Positions 8,093-18,000 of a stretch of 55,013 bases of DNA are shown piece by piece. The notes under the pieces are model-generated. The model worked only from the letters and a program-made list of their open reading frames with translations, was not told the origin of the DNA and made no database searches. The translations under genes and the position numbers were made by a program. The DNA is from Deltaproteobacteria bacterium. Its GTDB lineage: Bacteria; Myxococcota_A; UBA9042; DTJE01. Within the stretch, counting starts at the first letter, position 1. Every line of letters begins with the position of its first letter. The DNA is taken from the NCBI GenBank assembly GCA_029555025.1, contig JAKPTZ010000002.1, positions 1-55,013 on the forward strand. The letters are read 5' to 3'.

Positions 8093-9262
8093 ATGTCTGG
8101 TTACAGTCCGGATTTCAAGGATGTGCCGAAGACGATCGCGGCAAGGTTCAAGCCCGTTGGAAAGGGCCCGTTCCACGATGTTCCCGATGCTCAGTGGTAT
8201 GACTGGAAATGGCAGTTGCAGCATCGCATCACCGATATCGCCGAACTCGGTCGATACATCAACCTGAGTCCGGAAGAAATCGCCGGTCATGAAGCCGGCC
8301 GGGACGTCTTCAAGATTGGGATCACCCCGTATTACGTGGCCCTGATGGATCGGGATGATCCGCTGTGCCCGGTTCGCATGCAGGCAACCCCGCATCCACA
8401 GGAAATGATTTCGCATCCATCCGACATGGAAGATCCGCTCGCGGAAGATCGCGACATGCCCGTCAAGGGTCTGACCCATCGGTATCCGGATCGCGTGCTT
8501 TTCTACATGACCCAGGATTGCGCGATGTTCTGCCGCCACTGCACCCGCAAGCGCAAGGTTGCCAACCCCCACACGGCCGCCGACGACGCCCAGGTTCAGG
8601 GGTGCATCGATTACATCCGGCGGACGCCGTCGGTTCGCGACGTCATCGTTTCCGGCGGGGATGCATTGGCGGTGTCGGACGATCGCCTGGAAAAGATCCT
8701 GGCCCAGATTCGGGATATCCCCCATGTGGAAATCATCCGCATAGCCACCAGGACGCCGTGCACGATGCCCATGCGCATCACGGATGAACTCGTCGCGATG
8801 CTGAAGAAGTACCACCCGATTTTCCTGAATACCCATTTCAATCACCCGAAGGAGGCGACCGCCGAGGCGTTTGCCGCACTTCGAAAGATTGCTGGCGCGG
8901 GCATTCCGATCGGCAACCAGATGGTTCTTCTGAAGGGCATCAACGACGACGCCGAAACCGTCATGAAGTTGAATCACGCGATGTTGATGATGCAGGTCAA
9001 GCCGTACTACATCTACCAGTGCGATCCGACTTTCGGCAACTATCATTTCCGTACGCCGGTTTCGAAGGGAATCGAGATAATCAAGTCGCTGCGCGGCTTT
9101 ACAAGTGGGCTGGCCGTTCCGTACTACGTCATCGACGCGCCGGGCGGCGGCGGCAAGGTTCCGATTCTTCCGGAGTACGTGAAGTCCTGGGAGAATGGCG
9201 TGATTGTCGTACGCAATTTCCGTGGCGATGAATACACGTACATCGAGCCGAACCAGGATTGA
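8093..9262 (+). CDS. kamA: L-lysine 2,3-aminomutase
   Basis: A 389-residue radical SAM enzyme that moves the alpha-amino group of lysine to carbon 3, giving L-beta-lysine. The ATG at 8093 has AGGAG seven bases upstream. The radical SAM cluster is C143-x3-C147-x2-C150 (CAMFCRHC). VIVSGGDALAVSD and THFNHPKEAT are signature segments of the family, and the PLP lysine lies in APGGGGKVP. The length is nearer to catabolic or osmolyte-related KamA than to the shorter EpmB, which modifies EF-P. No ablB acetyltransferase or efp gene is beside it, so the pathway is open. Confidence 0.93.
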   Translation: MSGYSPDFKDVPKTIAARFKPVGKGPFHDVPDAQWYDWKWQLQHRITDIAELGRYINLSPEEIAGHEAGRDVFKIGITPYYVALMDRDDPLCPVRMQATPHPQEMISHPSDMEDPLAEDRDMPVKGLTHRYPDRVLFYMTQDCAMFCRHCTRKRKVANPHTAADDAQVQGCIDYIRRTPSVRDVIVSGGDALAVSDDRLEKILAQIRDIPHVEIIRIATRTPCTMPMRITDELVAMLKKYHPIFLNTHFNHPKEATAEAFAALRKIAGAGIPIGNQMVLLKGINDDAETVMKLNHAMLMMQVKPYYIYQCDPTFGNYHFRTPVSKGIEIIKSLRGFTSGLAVPYYVIDAPGGGGKVPILPEYVKSWENGVIVVRNFRGDEYTYIEPNQD

Positions 9263-9305
9263 TTGCGGATGTTTCAACGGCCCCTTTCGGGCTGAAGAGG
9301 AAAAT

Positions 9306-10706
9306 ATGAAAGGTATCCGGATTTCAAGGGTTTTACTTTCGCTGGCGGTCGTGGTCGCGGTGATTTCGGTCGCCGGCGCGTGTCGCAGGCCGGCCAGGCT
9401 TGTACTTTCCAAGGATCAGCAGGCACGCATCCAGGAATCCATCCTGGACGCGGCCCCGACGCCCGAACATGTCGTCAACGCCAATTTCGGCGACAAGGTC
9501 GAGCTGATCGGCGTCGATATGAAGCCGGCCAATCCGGCTCCCGGTCAGGAAGTCACGGTTACCTGGTACTGGCATTGCACCCGCAAGGTTCAGGACGGCT
9601 GGAAGGTCTTCGTCCATCTCGAGCTTCCGAAGGGCAAGCGCATGGGCCTGGATCACGTCCCGGTGGGCGAACTGTTCCCGATGGACAGGTGGGAGCCCGG
9701 CCAGTACGTGAAGTACCAGATGAACTTCAAGATCGACGCCAAGCAGGAAGTGGGCAGGGCGGTCATGTGGGCCGGGCTGTTCAGCGTGGATCTTTACAAT
9801 TCACGCGGCACCGGCGAGCGCATGATTGTCGTCAATCGCGATCAAGTGAAGCACGACGGCGAAAATCGGGTCAATGTCGTCGAATTTCAGATGAACCGTT
9901 CGGCGACGCCCCCGGCCCCGGACACCAGACTTACGGTCAATCCCGTGATTGGCTCGGCGCCCGTTATCGATGGTGCGCTTGACGAGGAAGCCTGGAAGGG
10001 TGCGGCAAGGATCGTTCGGCTTGGCGACGCCTTCGGAAAGCCGATTTCCGGTGAGGAAGGTACTTCGGTCATGGTCATGAACGACAATGATTTCATTTAC
10101 TTCGGGATCTCCGCAACGGACTTGTCGATCGAGGCCACGCTGAAGAATCGCGACGATCAGCTTTGGACCGAGGACGTTTTCGAAATCTATCTGGACGCCC
10201 TTCTTGATGGCAAGAATTACCTGGAGATTCAGGTTTCGCCGGCCAACGTTGTTTTCGACGCGCTTTTCGAGTCGCACCGCTCGCCGAAGTGGGAAGACGC
10301 CGCGAAGCATACGGTTGAAGGACTGGTTTCGGCGGTCAAGCTCGACGGCACCATCAACAAGGTCGATGACATCGATCGCGGCTGGACGATGGAAGCGAAG
10401 ATTCCCGTCAAGTCGATCCCCGGCCTGGCGTCGATATCACCCGGCACCACGCTGCGCGCCAATTTCTTCCGCATGAACATGCATCAGGGCCGACTGGGCC
10501 GCGCACATGCGTGGGGTCCAGGCGGAAGGGATTTCCACGACCTGGAAAAGATGGGCGTGCTTGAGTTTTCGACCGTGGTCGCGGTGGCGGGCGACAAGCC
10601 GTTGACGGAACCCGCGAAGGCCGCCCCGGCAGCCCCAACCCCAGAAGCCCCGGCCCCTGCGGCCCCGGCGGCGCCGACAGCCCCGGTCGCACCCACGGCG
10701 CCGTAG
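9306..10706 (+). CDS. Lipoprotein with CBM9-like carbohydrate-binding domain
   Basis: A 466-residue lipoprotein. The ATG at 9306 gives a signal peptide ending in SVAGAC, with lipidated Cys26, and GAGGA lies upstream. Residues about 50-200 form a beta-rich domain (PAPGQEVTVTWYWH, then WKVFVHLELPKG) resembling immunoglobulin-like modules. Residues about 215-420 look like the CBM9-like DOMON fold: IDGALDEEAWKGA, DDQLWTEDVFEIYLDAL, GWTMEAKIPVKSI. Such domains bind sugars or haem; no ligand can be named. The last 40 residues are Ala-Pro repeats, probably a wall or periplasm spacer. Codirectional with kamA (43 bases upstream) and mazG. Confidence 0.75.
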   Translation: MKGIRISRVLLSLAVVVAVISVAGACRRPARLVLSKDQQARIQESILDAAPTPEHVVNANFGDKVELIGVDMKPANPAPGQEVTVTWYWHCTRKVQDGWKVFVHLELPKGKRMGLDHVPVGELFPMDRWEPGQYVKYQMNFKIDAKQEVGRAVMWAGLFSVDLYNSRGTGERMIVVNRDQVKHDGENRVNVVEFQMNRSATPPAPDTRLTVNPVIGSAPVIDGALDEEAWKGAARIVRLGDAFGKPISGEEGTSVMVMNDNDFIYFGISATDLSIEATLKNRDDQLWTEDVFEIYLDALLDGKNYLEIQVSPANVVFDALFESHRSPKWEDAAKHTVEGLVSAVKLDGTINKVDDIDRGWTMEAKIPVKSIPGLASISPGTTLRANFFRMNMHQGRLGRAHAWGPGGRDFHDLEKMGVLEFSTVVAVAGDKPLTEPAKAAPAAPTPEAPAPAAPAAPTAPVAPTAP

Positions 10707-10744
10707 ATCCGCCGCTTCATTTTTCGGAACAAGGATTATTCACA

Positions 10745-11545
10745 ATGAACGATAAAGACACTCGCACGGGACAGGCGTTCATCGATGCCGTCGGGATCAT
10801 GCGGCGCCTGCGCGCGCCGGACGGTTGCCCGTGGGATCGCGAACAGTCGCTGAAAACGCTGAAGGCGTATGTGATCGAGGAAGCCTTCGAGGTCGTCGAG
10901 GCCATTGACGACGGGCGCCCCGAACTTCTGCGCGAGGAACTTGGGGATCTGCTTCTTCAGGTGCTTTTCCAGGCCCAGATCATGGACGAGCAGGGGGTGT
11001 TTGATGCCGCCGACGTCTGCCGGGCGCTTGTCGACAAGCTGGTGGCACGCCATCCCCACGTTTTCGGGGATGTCGATAACAACGGCAGTACCGGCGATGT
11101 CCTGCGTCGATGGGAAAGCTTCAAGAAGAAGGCCGGACGCGGCTTGCTTGACGGCGTGCCAAGGAATCTTCCGGCGCTGCTGATGGCCATGAGGATTTCC
11201 GACAAGGCTGGCAACGTCGGGTTCGAATGGCCCGACCCGTCTGGCGCCCTGGACAAGCTTGAAGAGGAGATCGGCGAACTTCGGCGGGCATTCCTGGACG
11301 GCGATTCACAGGCTGTCGAGGATGAGTTGGGCGACGTGCTTTTTGCCGCCGCGAATTTCGCGCGGATGAAGAAGATTAATCCGGAAGACAGCCTGCGTCA
11401 GGCCCTGGCCAGGTTCCGTTCGCGATTCTCGTCGATGGAAGCCGCCCTTGCCGCCCAGGGACGCGGGCTGGCCGACGCCGACATGAAGCAGCTTGACCTT
11501 CTTTGGGAACAGGCCAAGGCCGCCGAGCGCTGCAAGGCGGAGTAA
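10745..11545 (+). CDS. mazG: Nucleoside triphosphate pyrophosphohydrolase MazG
   Basis: A 266-residue cytoplasmic enzyme that hydrolyses nucleoside triphosphates to monophosphates and pyrophosphate. It has two MazG repeats in tandem: CPWDREQSLKTLKAYVIEE followed by LREELGDLLLQVLFQAQI, then LDKLEEEIGELRRAF followed by VEDELGDVLFAAANFAR. The EExxE and ELGD motifs bind magnesium. VARHPHVFGDV and WESFKKK are typical of full-length bacterial MazG. AAGGA lies ten bases before the ATG. The gene lies between the CBM9-like lipoprotein and murJ on the same strand. Confidence 0.93.
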   Translation: MNDKDTRTGQAFIDAVGIMRRLRAPDGCPWDREQSLKTLKAYVIEEAFEVVEAIDDGRPELLREELGDLLLQVLFQAQIMDEQGVFDAADVCRALVDKLVARHPHVFGDVDNNGSTGDVLRRWESFKKKAGRGLLDGVPRNLPALLMAMRISDKAGNVGFEWPDPSGALDKLEEEIGELRRAFLDGDSQAVEDELGDVLFAAANFARMKKINPEDSLRQALARFRSRFSSMEAALAAQGRGLADADMKQLDLLWEQAKAAERCKAE

Positions 11546-11591
11546 TCTGGCGCGTCCGCATCATCCGGCGGATAATCGGCAGGTCAGTTGA

Positions 11592-13271
11592 ATGGTTCCC
11601 GGCGTGGCTGAAGAAACCGCAAATCAGGGCATCCCCAAGCCGTCCGGCGGCAACTCCAGGGCTTCAATACTCAAATCAAGCCTGCTGATGTCCGTGATGA
11701 CGGCCCTTTCCAGGCTTTTCGGGCTGCTGCGCGAGCAGGTCCAGGGCTACTTCCTTGGAACCGGAATGGGTGCCGATGCCTTCGCGATCGGTTCAACCAT
11801 CCCGAATCTTCTTCGCCGCCTTTTTGCGGAAGGCCAGATGACGGCAGCTTTCGTCCCGGTGCTGAAGGACGAGATGGTTTTCGGCGACAGGGAACGCCTG
11901 ACCCGGTTCTATTCCGGCTTCATGACCCTTTTCATCCTGTTGATGCTTGCCATCACGTTGCTTGGGATTGCCTTCGCCGAGCCGATTGTCAGGTACATCT
12001 TCGCCTCGAAATTCGCTGATGTCCCCGGAAAGATGGAGCTTACAATCGGCCTGACCAGGTTGATGTTTCCGTACCTGATGATCATTTCAGTGGCCGCGAT
12101 TGTCCAGGCGACCTTGAACGCGTTCAAGATTTTCGGGCCGTCCGCCTTCACGCCGGTTCTTCTTTCAATCGCCATAATCGCGGCCGTCGCGCTTTTCCAC
12201 GATTCCTTCCCGAATCCGGCCTGGGCGCTGGCCATCGGATTTGTCGTCGGCGGGATTTTTCAGCTCCTGTTCCAGATTCCCTTTCTGCGGAAGGCTGGCG
12301 TGCGGTTCAGGCCGACTCTGGCCGGTTTGAAGGACAGTTCGGTAAGGCTTGTCGGGCGCCAGTTTCTTCCCGGCATACTGGGGGCCGGCGTATATCAGAT
12401 CAACATCGCGGTTTCCCAGATAATCGCGACCACGCTGGCGCCGGGCACGGTTGCAAGTCTTCATTATTCCCTGCGGTTGCAGGAAGTGGTGCTCGGGATT
12501 TTCGCGGTGTCGGTTTCCCAGGTGATCCTGCCCACCATGTCCGAGCAATCGACGCTGGGCGACCGCAAGGGACTTGGGGACACGCTGGAGTTTTCGGTAA
12601 GGCTGATGGCGCTCGTAACGATTCCGGCAACGGCCGGCTTGATAATCCTGGGCGATCCGATTATCCGCCTGCTCTTCCAGTATGGCCGGTTCGGCGAGGA
12701 ATCGGTTCGGATGACGGTCTGGGCGCTGAATTTTCATGCCGCCGGAATCTTCTTCATTGCCCTTCATCGGAACGCGACCCAGGTCTTTTATGCCATGAAG
12801 GATATGAAGACACCGGTCATCGTCGCGGTGGTTTCGATGATCGTCAACGTCGGCTTGTGCCTCGCGCTGGCCGGCCCGATGCAGAACGGTGGAATCGCCC
12901 TTGCGGGATCCGTGGCGTCGCTTGCGAGTGCCGCCTTGACGCTGGTCATACTGCATGTTCGGGGCGGTTTCTTCAATCCTGGCCGCATGTTCGGTTCACT
13001 TCCAAAGGTACTGGCCGCCACCGGCGCGATGGCGGCATTGCTGCTTGTGCTTCGTTTCTACTTTGGTTTCTTCGATATCCAGGGGTACGGCGGGCTGGGG
13101 ATGTTCGAAAGGGTGCGACAGATGGGCCCCCGGGTAGCGATCTCAATTCCGGCGGCGATGCTTGTCTTTGTCGTGGCTGCCCGTTTTCTGCATGTTCGCG
13201 AAGTCGGCGAAATCTCGGCGATGGTGAAGCGACGCATCAATCGGCGCAAGGCCGGGCGGGACAGGATCTAG
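11592..13271 (+). CDS. murJ: Lipid II flippase MurJ
   Basis: A 559-residue inner-membrane protein of the MurJ/MviN family that moves lipid II across the membrane for peptidoglycan synthesis. The N-terminal SVMTALSRLFGLLREQV, GMGADAFAIGSTIPNLLRR and FAEGQMTAAFVPVL match the family signature (ASRxxGxxRE, then DAFxxAxxIPNxLRRLFAEG). Many hydrophobic segments follow, consistent with about 14 helices, and the C-terminus is basic. The first 30 residues before the conserved part are hydrophilic, so translation may start a little later. Its stop overlaps by four bases the stop of the convergent next gene. Confidence 0.94.
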   Translation: MVPGVAEETANQGIPKPSGGNSRASILKSSLLMSVMTALSRLFGLLREQVQGYFLGTGMGADAFAIGSTIPNLLRRLFAEGQMTAAFVPVLKDEMVFGDRERLTRFYSGFMTLFILLMLAITLLGIAFAEPIVRYIFASKFADVPGKMELTIGLTRLMFPYLMIISVAAIVQATLNAFKIFGPSAFTPVLLSIAIIAAVALFHDSFPNPAWALAIGFVVGGIFQLLFQIPFLRKAGVRFRPTLAGLKDSSVRLVGRQFLPGILGAGVYQINIAVSQIIATTLAPGTVASLHYSLRLQEVVLGIFAVSVSQVILPTMSEQSTLGDRKGLGDTLEFSVRLMALVTIPATAGLIILGDPIIRLLFQYGRFGEESVRMTVWALNFHAAGIFFIALHRNATQVFYAMKDMKTPVIVAVVSMIVNVGLCLALAGPMQNGGIALAGSVASLASAALTLVILHVRGGFFNPGRMFGSLPKVLAATGAMAALLLVLRFYFGFFDIQGYGGLGMFERVRQMGPRVAISIPAAMLVFVVAARFLHVREVGEISAMVKRRINRRKAGRDRI

Positions 13272-14602
13272 CGGGCGCACCTGAACCCGATTTCACCGTC
13301 AAGTCCCGAATCGATTACGATCAATTCGCGGTTAACCGAGCGCAGATCAACCGACGCGGCGCCGCCCAGTGGATCGTGCGAGTATCCGCCCCCGCGCACC
13401 AGGTGGTTCGTTCCGAACGAGGGTCCCTTCGGATCTTCCAACGGGCTGGATTTGTAGTAGTCGGCCTGATAATAATCGGCAACCCATTCCTTGACGTTGC
13501 CGGCCATGTCGCACAGACCGAACGGCGAGTCACCCTTTGGCGACCGGCTGCAGACATTTGCCGTCTTGCCGGTTCCGCATCCGTCCTTGTTGCCGTCATA
13601 CATGATGGCGTATTCGCACGAAGGCTCGGCCGTTCCCCATGGGTAAAGGGCGCCGGCAACCTTGCCGCGTGCCGCGAATTCCCATTCCGCCTCGGTTGGA
13701 AGCCTCTTCGACATCCATTCGCAGAATTTGGACGCATCACGCCACGAAACGCAGACGACCGGCTTGTTCGCGTTCGTGCCGGATTCGAAGCCGCACGTCG
13801 GCTTGTCGCATTCGCCAGCGTCGATGCATTTCTGGAACTGCATCTGGGTGACTTCGGTTTTGTCGATGTAGAAGGCTGAAAGCGTAACGGAATGTTCCGG
13901 CTTTTCGTCCACCTGGCAATTCGCGTTGCTGATCGATATGCCGCATCCCATCGTGAATGTGCCGCCGTCAATTTTGACCATTGCGTCCGAAGCCTGATCG
14001 ATGCACTTACCGGCCACGCAGACCTGGCCGTCGTTCGGGCAAGCCCCGAAAGACCCGCCACAACCGTTGTCGCCACAGACGCGATCCGGATAGGGTTCAC
14101 ATTCGCATTTTGTGCCAACGCATTTGTCCCTTCCCTCGCATTCCCCGCAACTGACGCCGCAAAGCGGGTCAAGGCCGCATTCCTGGTCGCCGCATTTCGG
14201 TATGCAGCCGGAGTCGGCTGCCGTATCCGTCGTGACGTTGTCGGTTTCCGTTGAATCGGTCGATGTCACATCGGCAGATGCATCCTGACCGGCGTCGGAT
14301 GTCCCGGGATCCTCGTTCGTATCGGTTTGATCCCCGGTATCCCTTTCGCCGGAATCGGGAACGCTGCCGTCGAAATAGACATTGGCGTCCGTTCCGGGCG
14401 GGATGCATTTGAAGCCGATACATGACCAGTCGTCATCGCACGTTCCGCAACTGTAATCGGAATTGTAGGCTGAAGATCCGCACTCGCGGTCTTCGCAGAT
14501 AATCATGCACGTTTCGTCGATGCACGAATTGACCGACGGACCGTCATTGGCGCAGCCCACAAAGATAACGGCGAAAATCGCGGCGGAAATTGACCTGCTC
14601 AT
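13268..14602 (-). CDS. Lipoprotein with Cys-rich region and SUMF1 domain
   Basis: A 444-residue lipoprotein (signal ending in VIFVGC, Cys17). It has an N-terminal Cys-rich part, an Asp/Thr-rich linker (about 70-130), a second Cys-rich part (CGDxxCG repeats) and a C-terminal SUMF1 domain (about 208-444). SUMF1 marks are VKIDGGTFTMG, FYIDKTEVTQMQF, RLPTEAEWEFAARG, YPWG, GLCDMAGNVKEWVADYY, LVRGGGY and IGFRCAR. True formylglycine-generating enzymes carry a Cys pair after the RGGS segment; here that stretch (SHDPLGGAASVDLRS) has no Cys, so it is unlikely to modify sulfatases. A ligand-binding role is more likely. Confidence 0.82.
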   Translation of the reverse strand: MSRSISAAIFAVIFVGCANDGPSVNSCIDETCMIICEDRECGSSAYNSDYSCGTCDDDWSCIGFKCIPPGTDANVYFDGSVPDSGERDTGDQTDTNEDPGTSDAGQDASADVTSTDSTETDNVTTDTAADSGCIPKCGDQECGLDPLCGVSCGECEGRDKCVGTKCECEPYPDRVCGDNGCGGSFGACPNDGQVCVAGKCIDQASDAMVKIDGGTFTMGCGISISNANCQVDEKPEHSVTLSAFYIDKTEVTQMQFQKCIDAGECDKPTCGFESGTNANKPVVCVSWRDASKFCEWMSKRLPTEAEWEFAARGKVAGALYPWGTAEPSCEYAIMYDGNKDGCGTGKTANVCSRSPKGDSPFGLCDMAGNVKEWVADYYQADYYKSSPLEDPKGPSFGTNHLVRGGGYSHDPLGGAASVDLRSVNRELIVIDSGLDGEIGFRCAR

Positions 14603-14675
14603 GGGATACCTCGGTTTGGACAGGCCGATTATAGTGGTTTTTGGGGGCTTTCGGTGAAGAAGGCGTTGAAGGCTG

Positions 14676-15689
14676 CTATTCCTGGTCCCATGGGAACGAA
14701 TACCCGGAACCCCAGTGAACCTTGTCCCAGTTCAGCATGCGCCACGTGCCGAGCTCGTTGTCGAGCTCGATGATCATCATGCAGTCGGCGTCCCACTGGG
14801 ACGTTCCGACGACCATGGACGGCACGCCGAAGTTGTCGGAAAGATTCATCCACGCGTGGGAATGCCCGGCCAGCATCAGCCGGACCTGATCCCTGTGGGC
14901 GCGCATGAACTGGGGCAGATCCTTGATGATATATGGGGGGAAGTGGCTCATGAGCACGGTCGGGCGGCCGCCCTGAAGCTGCTCTTCCATCCATTCAAGC
15001 TGTTCGGTGCCAAGCGATCCACTGTCGTAATCGTATCCAGGGTCGCCAACGACATGGGTTGGTCCCTTGAAGTTGTTCAGAGCCATGAAGCGCCAGCGTC
15101 CAATATCCACTGAGTAGTACGGATCAACCCCGAAGTGGTGCTTGAAAAGCTGGTCGCCGAGTTCCACAAGTGGGATCGGCCCGTTGTCGATGTCATGGTT
15201 ACCGATAAGCGGATAAACCGGAACAGGGTAGTTCTCAAAGATTTCCTGGGCGATGTCGAAGCGGTCGTTCGGGTCGTCCATGAACTCCTGGAAGGTCGTG
15301 TACGGCAGCAGGTAACAGACGTCGCCAAGAACGAAAACGGCCTCGATCGGCCAGGGCATTTTCTCGATTTCCTGACCAATCTTTGTGGCGTTGGCAACGG
15401 GAAGGCCGTCCGGCGTCTTGATATGCGTGTCCGCGATGACCACAACGTAAGAATAGCGGGGCAGAACCGAGACGTCCGCAATCGCGTCCGTGACGGTGAT
15501 TTCGCCAACAGAATCGGGAATTATGTCGGCTGGCCCCAAGACGTCCGAAGGCATGGAAATGTCTTCGATGATGATGACGTCCTCAAGTGGCGGAATAAGC
15601 GAAAGCGAGGACGAAAACTCGCCCGAAGGGTTGCACGCGGCAAGTCCGGTGGCGATTGCAAGAATGAATACCAGTGTCAGCTTTTTCAT
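14676..15689 (-). CDS. Metallophosphoesterase lipoprotein
   Basis: A 337-residue lipoprotein (signal ending in TGLAAC, Cys19) with a calcineurin-like phosphoesterase domain from about residue 80. Metal-binding motifs are all present and in order: IADTH, LGDVC, GNHD, MSHF and AGHSHAW. It should therefore be an active two-metal phosphohydrolase outside the cytoplasm; the substrate is unknown. A Pro/Asp/Ile-rich linker joins lipid anchor and domain. The start codon overlaps the stop of the upstream 700-residue lipoprotein gene (TGATG), so the two are probably translated together. Confidence 0.85.
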   Translation of the reverse strand: MKKLTLVFILAIATGLAACNPSGEFSSSLSLIPPLEDVIIIEDISMPSDVLGPADIIPDSVGEITVTDAIADVSVLPRYSYVVVIADTHIKTPDGLPVANATKIGQEIEKMPWPIEAVFVLGDVCYLLPYTTFQEFMDDPNDRFDIAQEIFENYPVPVYPLIGNHDIDNGPIPLVELGDQLFKHHFGVDPYYSVDIGRWRFMALNNFKGPTHVVGDPGYDYDSGSLGTEQLEWMEEQLQGGRPTVLMSHFPPYIIKDLPQFMRAHRDQVRLMLAGHSHAWMNLSDNFGVPSMVVGTSQWDADCMMIIELDNELGTWRMLNWDKVHWGSGYSFPWDQE

Positions 15690-17791
15690 CAGAAATCCTC
15701 CAGTGCCTTAAGGACGCCGGCGAAAATCCGGGCAAATGAAGCCTGGTCGGCGGCCGCAATCTGATCGCCGTCCTTCAGCCACAGAAGGCCGTTGAATGAT
15801 GGCGATTTGAAGGCCATGAAGCCGGTTCGCGACGTTTCGCCGTCGGCAGCGACCTCGCCAAGCGGTGTCGTCGTGCCGGGGGCCGTCACTTCGACTGCCG
15901 CCGCGAATTCGGTCTGCCAGAAGTGGGGCGCATCCCAGGCCGGATCGTCGTTGCCACATGCGGCGCCGTAATCCCACGGGGTGAAGCCGTCCGCCATGTT
16001 GCCTGTAACCGAAACCTTGTGCGCGGCGTCTGTCGGTGAAACGAATGTCGCGACAAGCTGGCCGCCGTCGGGAAGGACGATTCTGCCGTCGTCGGCCGGC
16101 CCAGCCTCGGCGCCGCCCATGATAACAATGGTTCCGGAAAAGAGCCCGTCGAATCCCGGAACCTTTTCAATGGTGATCGTTTCGGTTTCGAATGCCGCCG
16201 CGCTTGTGTCGGCAGTCGGGAAAGTCGAAACAGCGAGCTCGACCGTGTCGGCCTGGATCGTGGAGTCCATGAACCAGAACTGCATGGCGTCGCCTGAATC
16301 AATTCCGGTGACGGTGCAGCCGGCCTTCATGCACTCGAAGGATCTTGTGAAAGTCTTCCATTCAGTGCCCGGGTCATCGCCGTAATTCGGGAACAGATCC
16401 CGCAGGTTGAACGGATGGTCCAGGAAGCCGGCCACGTCCATATAGACGGTTCCAGCCGGGATGCCAAGCAGTGAAGTCAATGACGGAAGCAGCCCGGCAA
16501 GCTGTTCCGGGTCGTTCGGGTCAAGGCTGCCGATCAGGCCGGTGACGATATCGGGAAGCTCGAAGCCGAGCCCCGCCGCCAGGGTTTCGATCCCGACCGT
16601 GCGATGGACGATATCGACGAACACGGCAATCGCGACCAGTACGTCGGCGTCCAGGCTCAGTTGGGCCTGCCCGGTGCCGGCCAGGTGGGCTTCGGCCCTT
16701 GTCACGACATCCTTCATGCTGACGTTGATTCCGTCCCACAGGAATTCAACCTGGTCGCGGTCGCCCGGGAAGGAACCGTGCAGCACCAGGTATGGATGTT
16801 CGTCGTCGGACAGTGTCGCGACGTTCCTTGTCATGCCGTTGTCGATTGCCATCAGGCGGGCGGCCTCGAGGGCGTCGCGGCAGGCGGCCAGCAGGTAATC
16901 GCCGGTCTGCTGCCAGATCGTCGCGCCGTCTTCGGGAAGCAGGGCGAACAGATCCGGATAGTTGTCCATCACATGAACCAGGACGTTGCTGATTCCGGGC
17001 GCCAGATCCGCCGTTTCCTCGAAAACGGCCAGGCTGACGTCGGTCTCCTGGGAACCAAGGAAACTTACGAATGCCAGCATCAGGTTGTTGAACGACGAAA
17101 TGCCGTAAAGGTCGCTGATATCCCAGTCGCAGCACAGGTTCATCATCAGGTCGTCGCGGAAGTTCAGCGGCAGGCCGGTTTCAAGCGTGAAAGGTGCGCC
17201 ACCGGCAGCAACCAGCTCGGCGATGCGCTGCTGCTGGTCGATGGCGGCGTGATACAGCGCGTCGATGGACGTGCCGATCGTGCCTTCGTGAACAGGCCAC
17301 CCGGTGTCGTCGGTCCTTAACGATCTTGGGGCCAGCTCCGGTTCGGCGTCCGGGTCATCCCTGAAGCTGACAAGGCCGGTCAGGCCCGAGAACATGGCCA
17401 CGCTGGACTGGAAACGTGCCAGGACCATGCCCCAAAGGGCAGGCTGGTGTCCGGGCTGAAGCCGGAGGGCACCGGAAAACGCATCCATGGCCGACAGCGA
17501 TTCGCCGGCGGACAGACGTTCCATGCCGAGGGCAACAAGCTCGGTGGCCGATGGATTCACCACATCGTCCATGTTCGCGTCGTGATTGGCGTCAGGCTGG
17601 ACGGTATCGCTGGCGCCATTGTCCGGCGGAATGATCAGATCCACCTGGACATCCTGGGCGATGTCATCGCCGGCGTCGCCGATAACATCCTGAACATTTT
17701 CGCTGCCGCCTCCGCACGCGACCAGCATCCCGATTCCAAGCGCGAACATGCCCGCGGCGGCAATGCGCGCGATTCGATGAACCCGTTTCAT
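15689..17791 (-). CDS. Large lipoprotein of unknown function
   Basis: A 700-residue lipoprotein. The ATG at 17791 has GGAGG eight bases upstream and gives a signal ending in GMLVAC with lipidated Cys26; an in-frame extension upstream is not signal-like. An Asp/Val-rich linker follows. Residues about 75-120 look like a pair of TPR-type helices (ATELVALGMERLSAGESLSA, then FSGALRLQPGHQPALWGMV). The middle is helical and the last 200 residues are beta-rich. I recognise no family. Translational coupling with the metallophosphoesterase gene suggests shared work at the outer surface or in the periplasm. Confidence 0.75.
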   Translation of the reverse strand: MKRVHRIARIAAAGMFALGIGMLVACGGGSENVQDVIGDAGDDIAQDVQVDLIIPPDNGASDTVQPDANHDANMDDVVNPSATELVALGMERLSAGESLSAMDAFSGALRLQPGHQPALWGMVLARFQSSVAMFSGLTGLVSFRDDPDAEPELAPRSLRTDDTGWPVHEGTIGTSIDALYHAAIDQQQRIAELVAAGGAPFTLETGLPLNFRDDLMMNLCCDWDISDLYGISSFNNLMLAFVSFLGSQETDVSLAVFEETADLAPGISNVLVHVMDNYPDLFALLPEDGATIWQQTGDYLLAACRDALEAARLMAIDNGMTRNVATLSDDEHPYLVLHGSFPGDRDQVEFLWDGINVSMKDVVTRAEAHLAGTGQAQLSLDADVLVAIAVFVDIVHRTVGIETLAAGLGFELPDIVTGLIGSLDPNDPEQLAGLLPSLTSLLGIPAGTVYMDVAGFLDHPFNLRDLFPNYGDDPGTEWKTFTRSFECMKAGCTVTGIDSGDAMQFWFMDSTIQADTVELAVSTFPTADTSAAAFETETITIEKVPGFDGLFSGTIVIMGGAEAGPADDGRIVLPDGGQLVATFVSPTDAAHKVSVTGNMADGFTPWDYGAACGNDDPAWDAPHFWQTEFAAAVEVTAPGTTTPLGEVAADGETSRTGFMAFKSPSFNGLLWLKDGDQIAAADQASFARIFAGVLKALEDF

Positions 17792-17891
17792 TGATTTCCT
17801 CCAAAGCAGGGTTGGGCAAAGTTTCGGGTGGATCTTACTCATTAATGATATGTGATGCCAGCCCTTGAAGGCATCTTACAGGGCCGCGGCC

Positions 17892-17976
17892 GGCGGACGT
17901 AATCCGCCCGTACAAGGGCGAGGAAGCCGCTGTCGTCCGAGGTCGAGCCTGAGATCGGTGTAATCCGCCCGTATAA
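17892..17976. repeat. REP-like palindrome and direct repeat
   Basis: GGCGGA (17892-17897) and TCCGCC (17903-17908) form a palindrome. GTAATCCGCCCGTACAA (17899-17915) recurs with one change at 17960-17976. The GCCC-type arms recall the palindromes at 21753-21935 and 46534-46553. The repeats lie in the gap between divergent genes, upstream of the cysK promoter. Confidence 0.55.
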
Positions 17977-18000
17977 TCTCATTAATCTTGACCGAGATAC

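Noticed and set aside
16604-17320. 238-codon frame antisense to the 700-residue lipoprotein
   Set aside because: Lies entirely within a gene with a clear signal peptide and ribosome site; no motif of its own.
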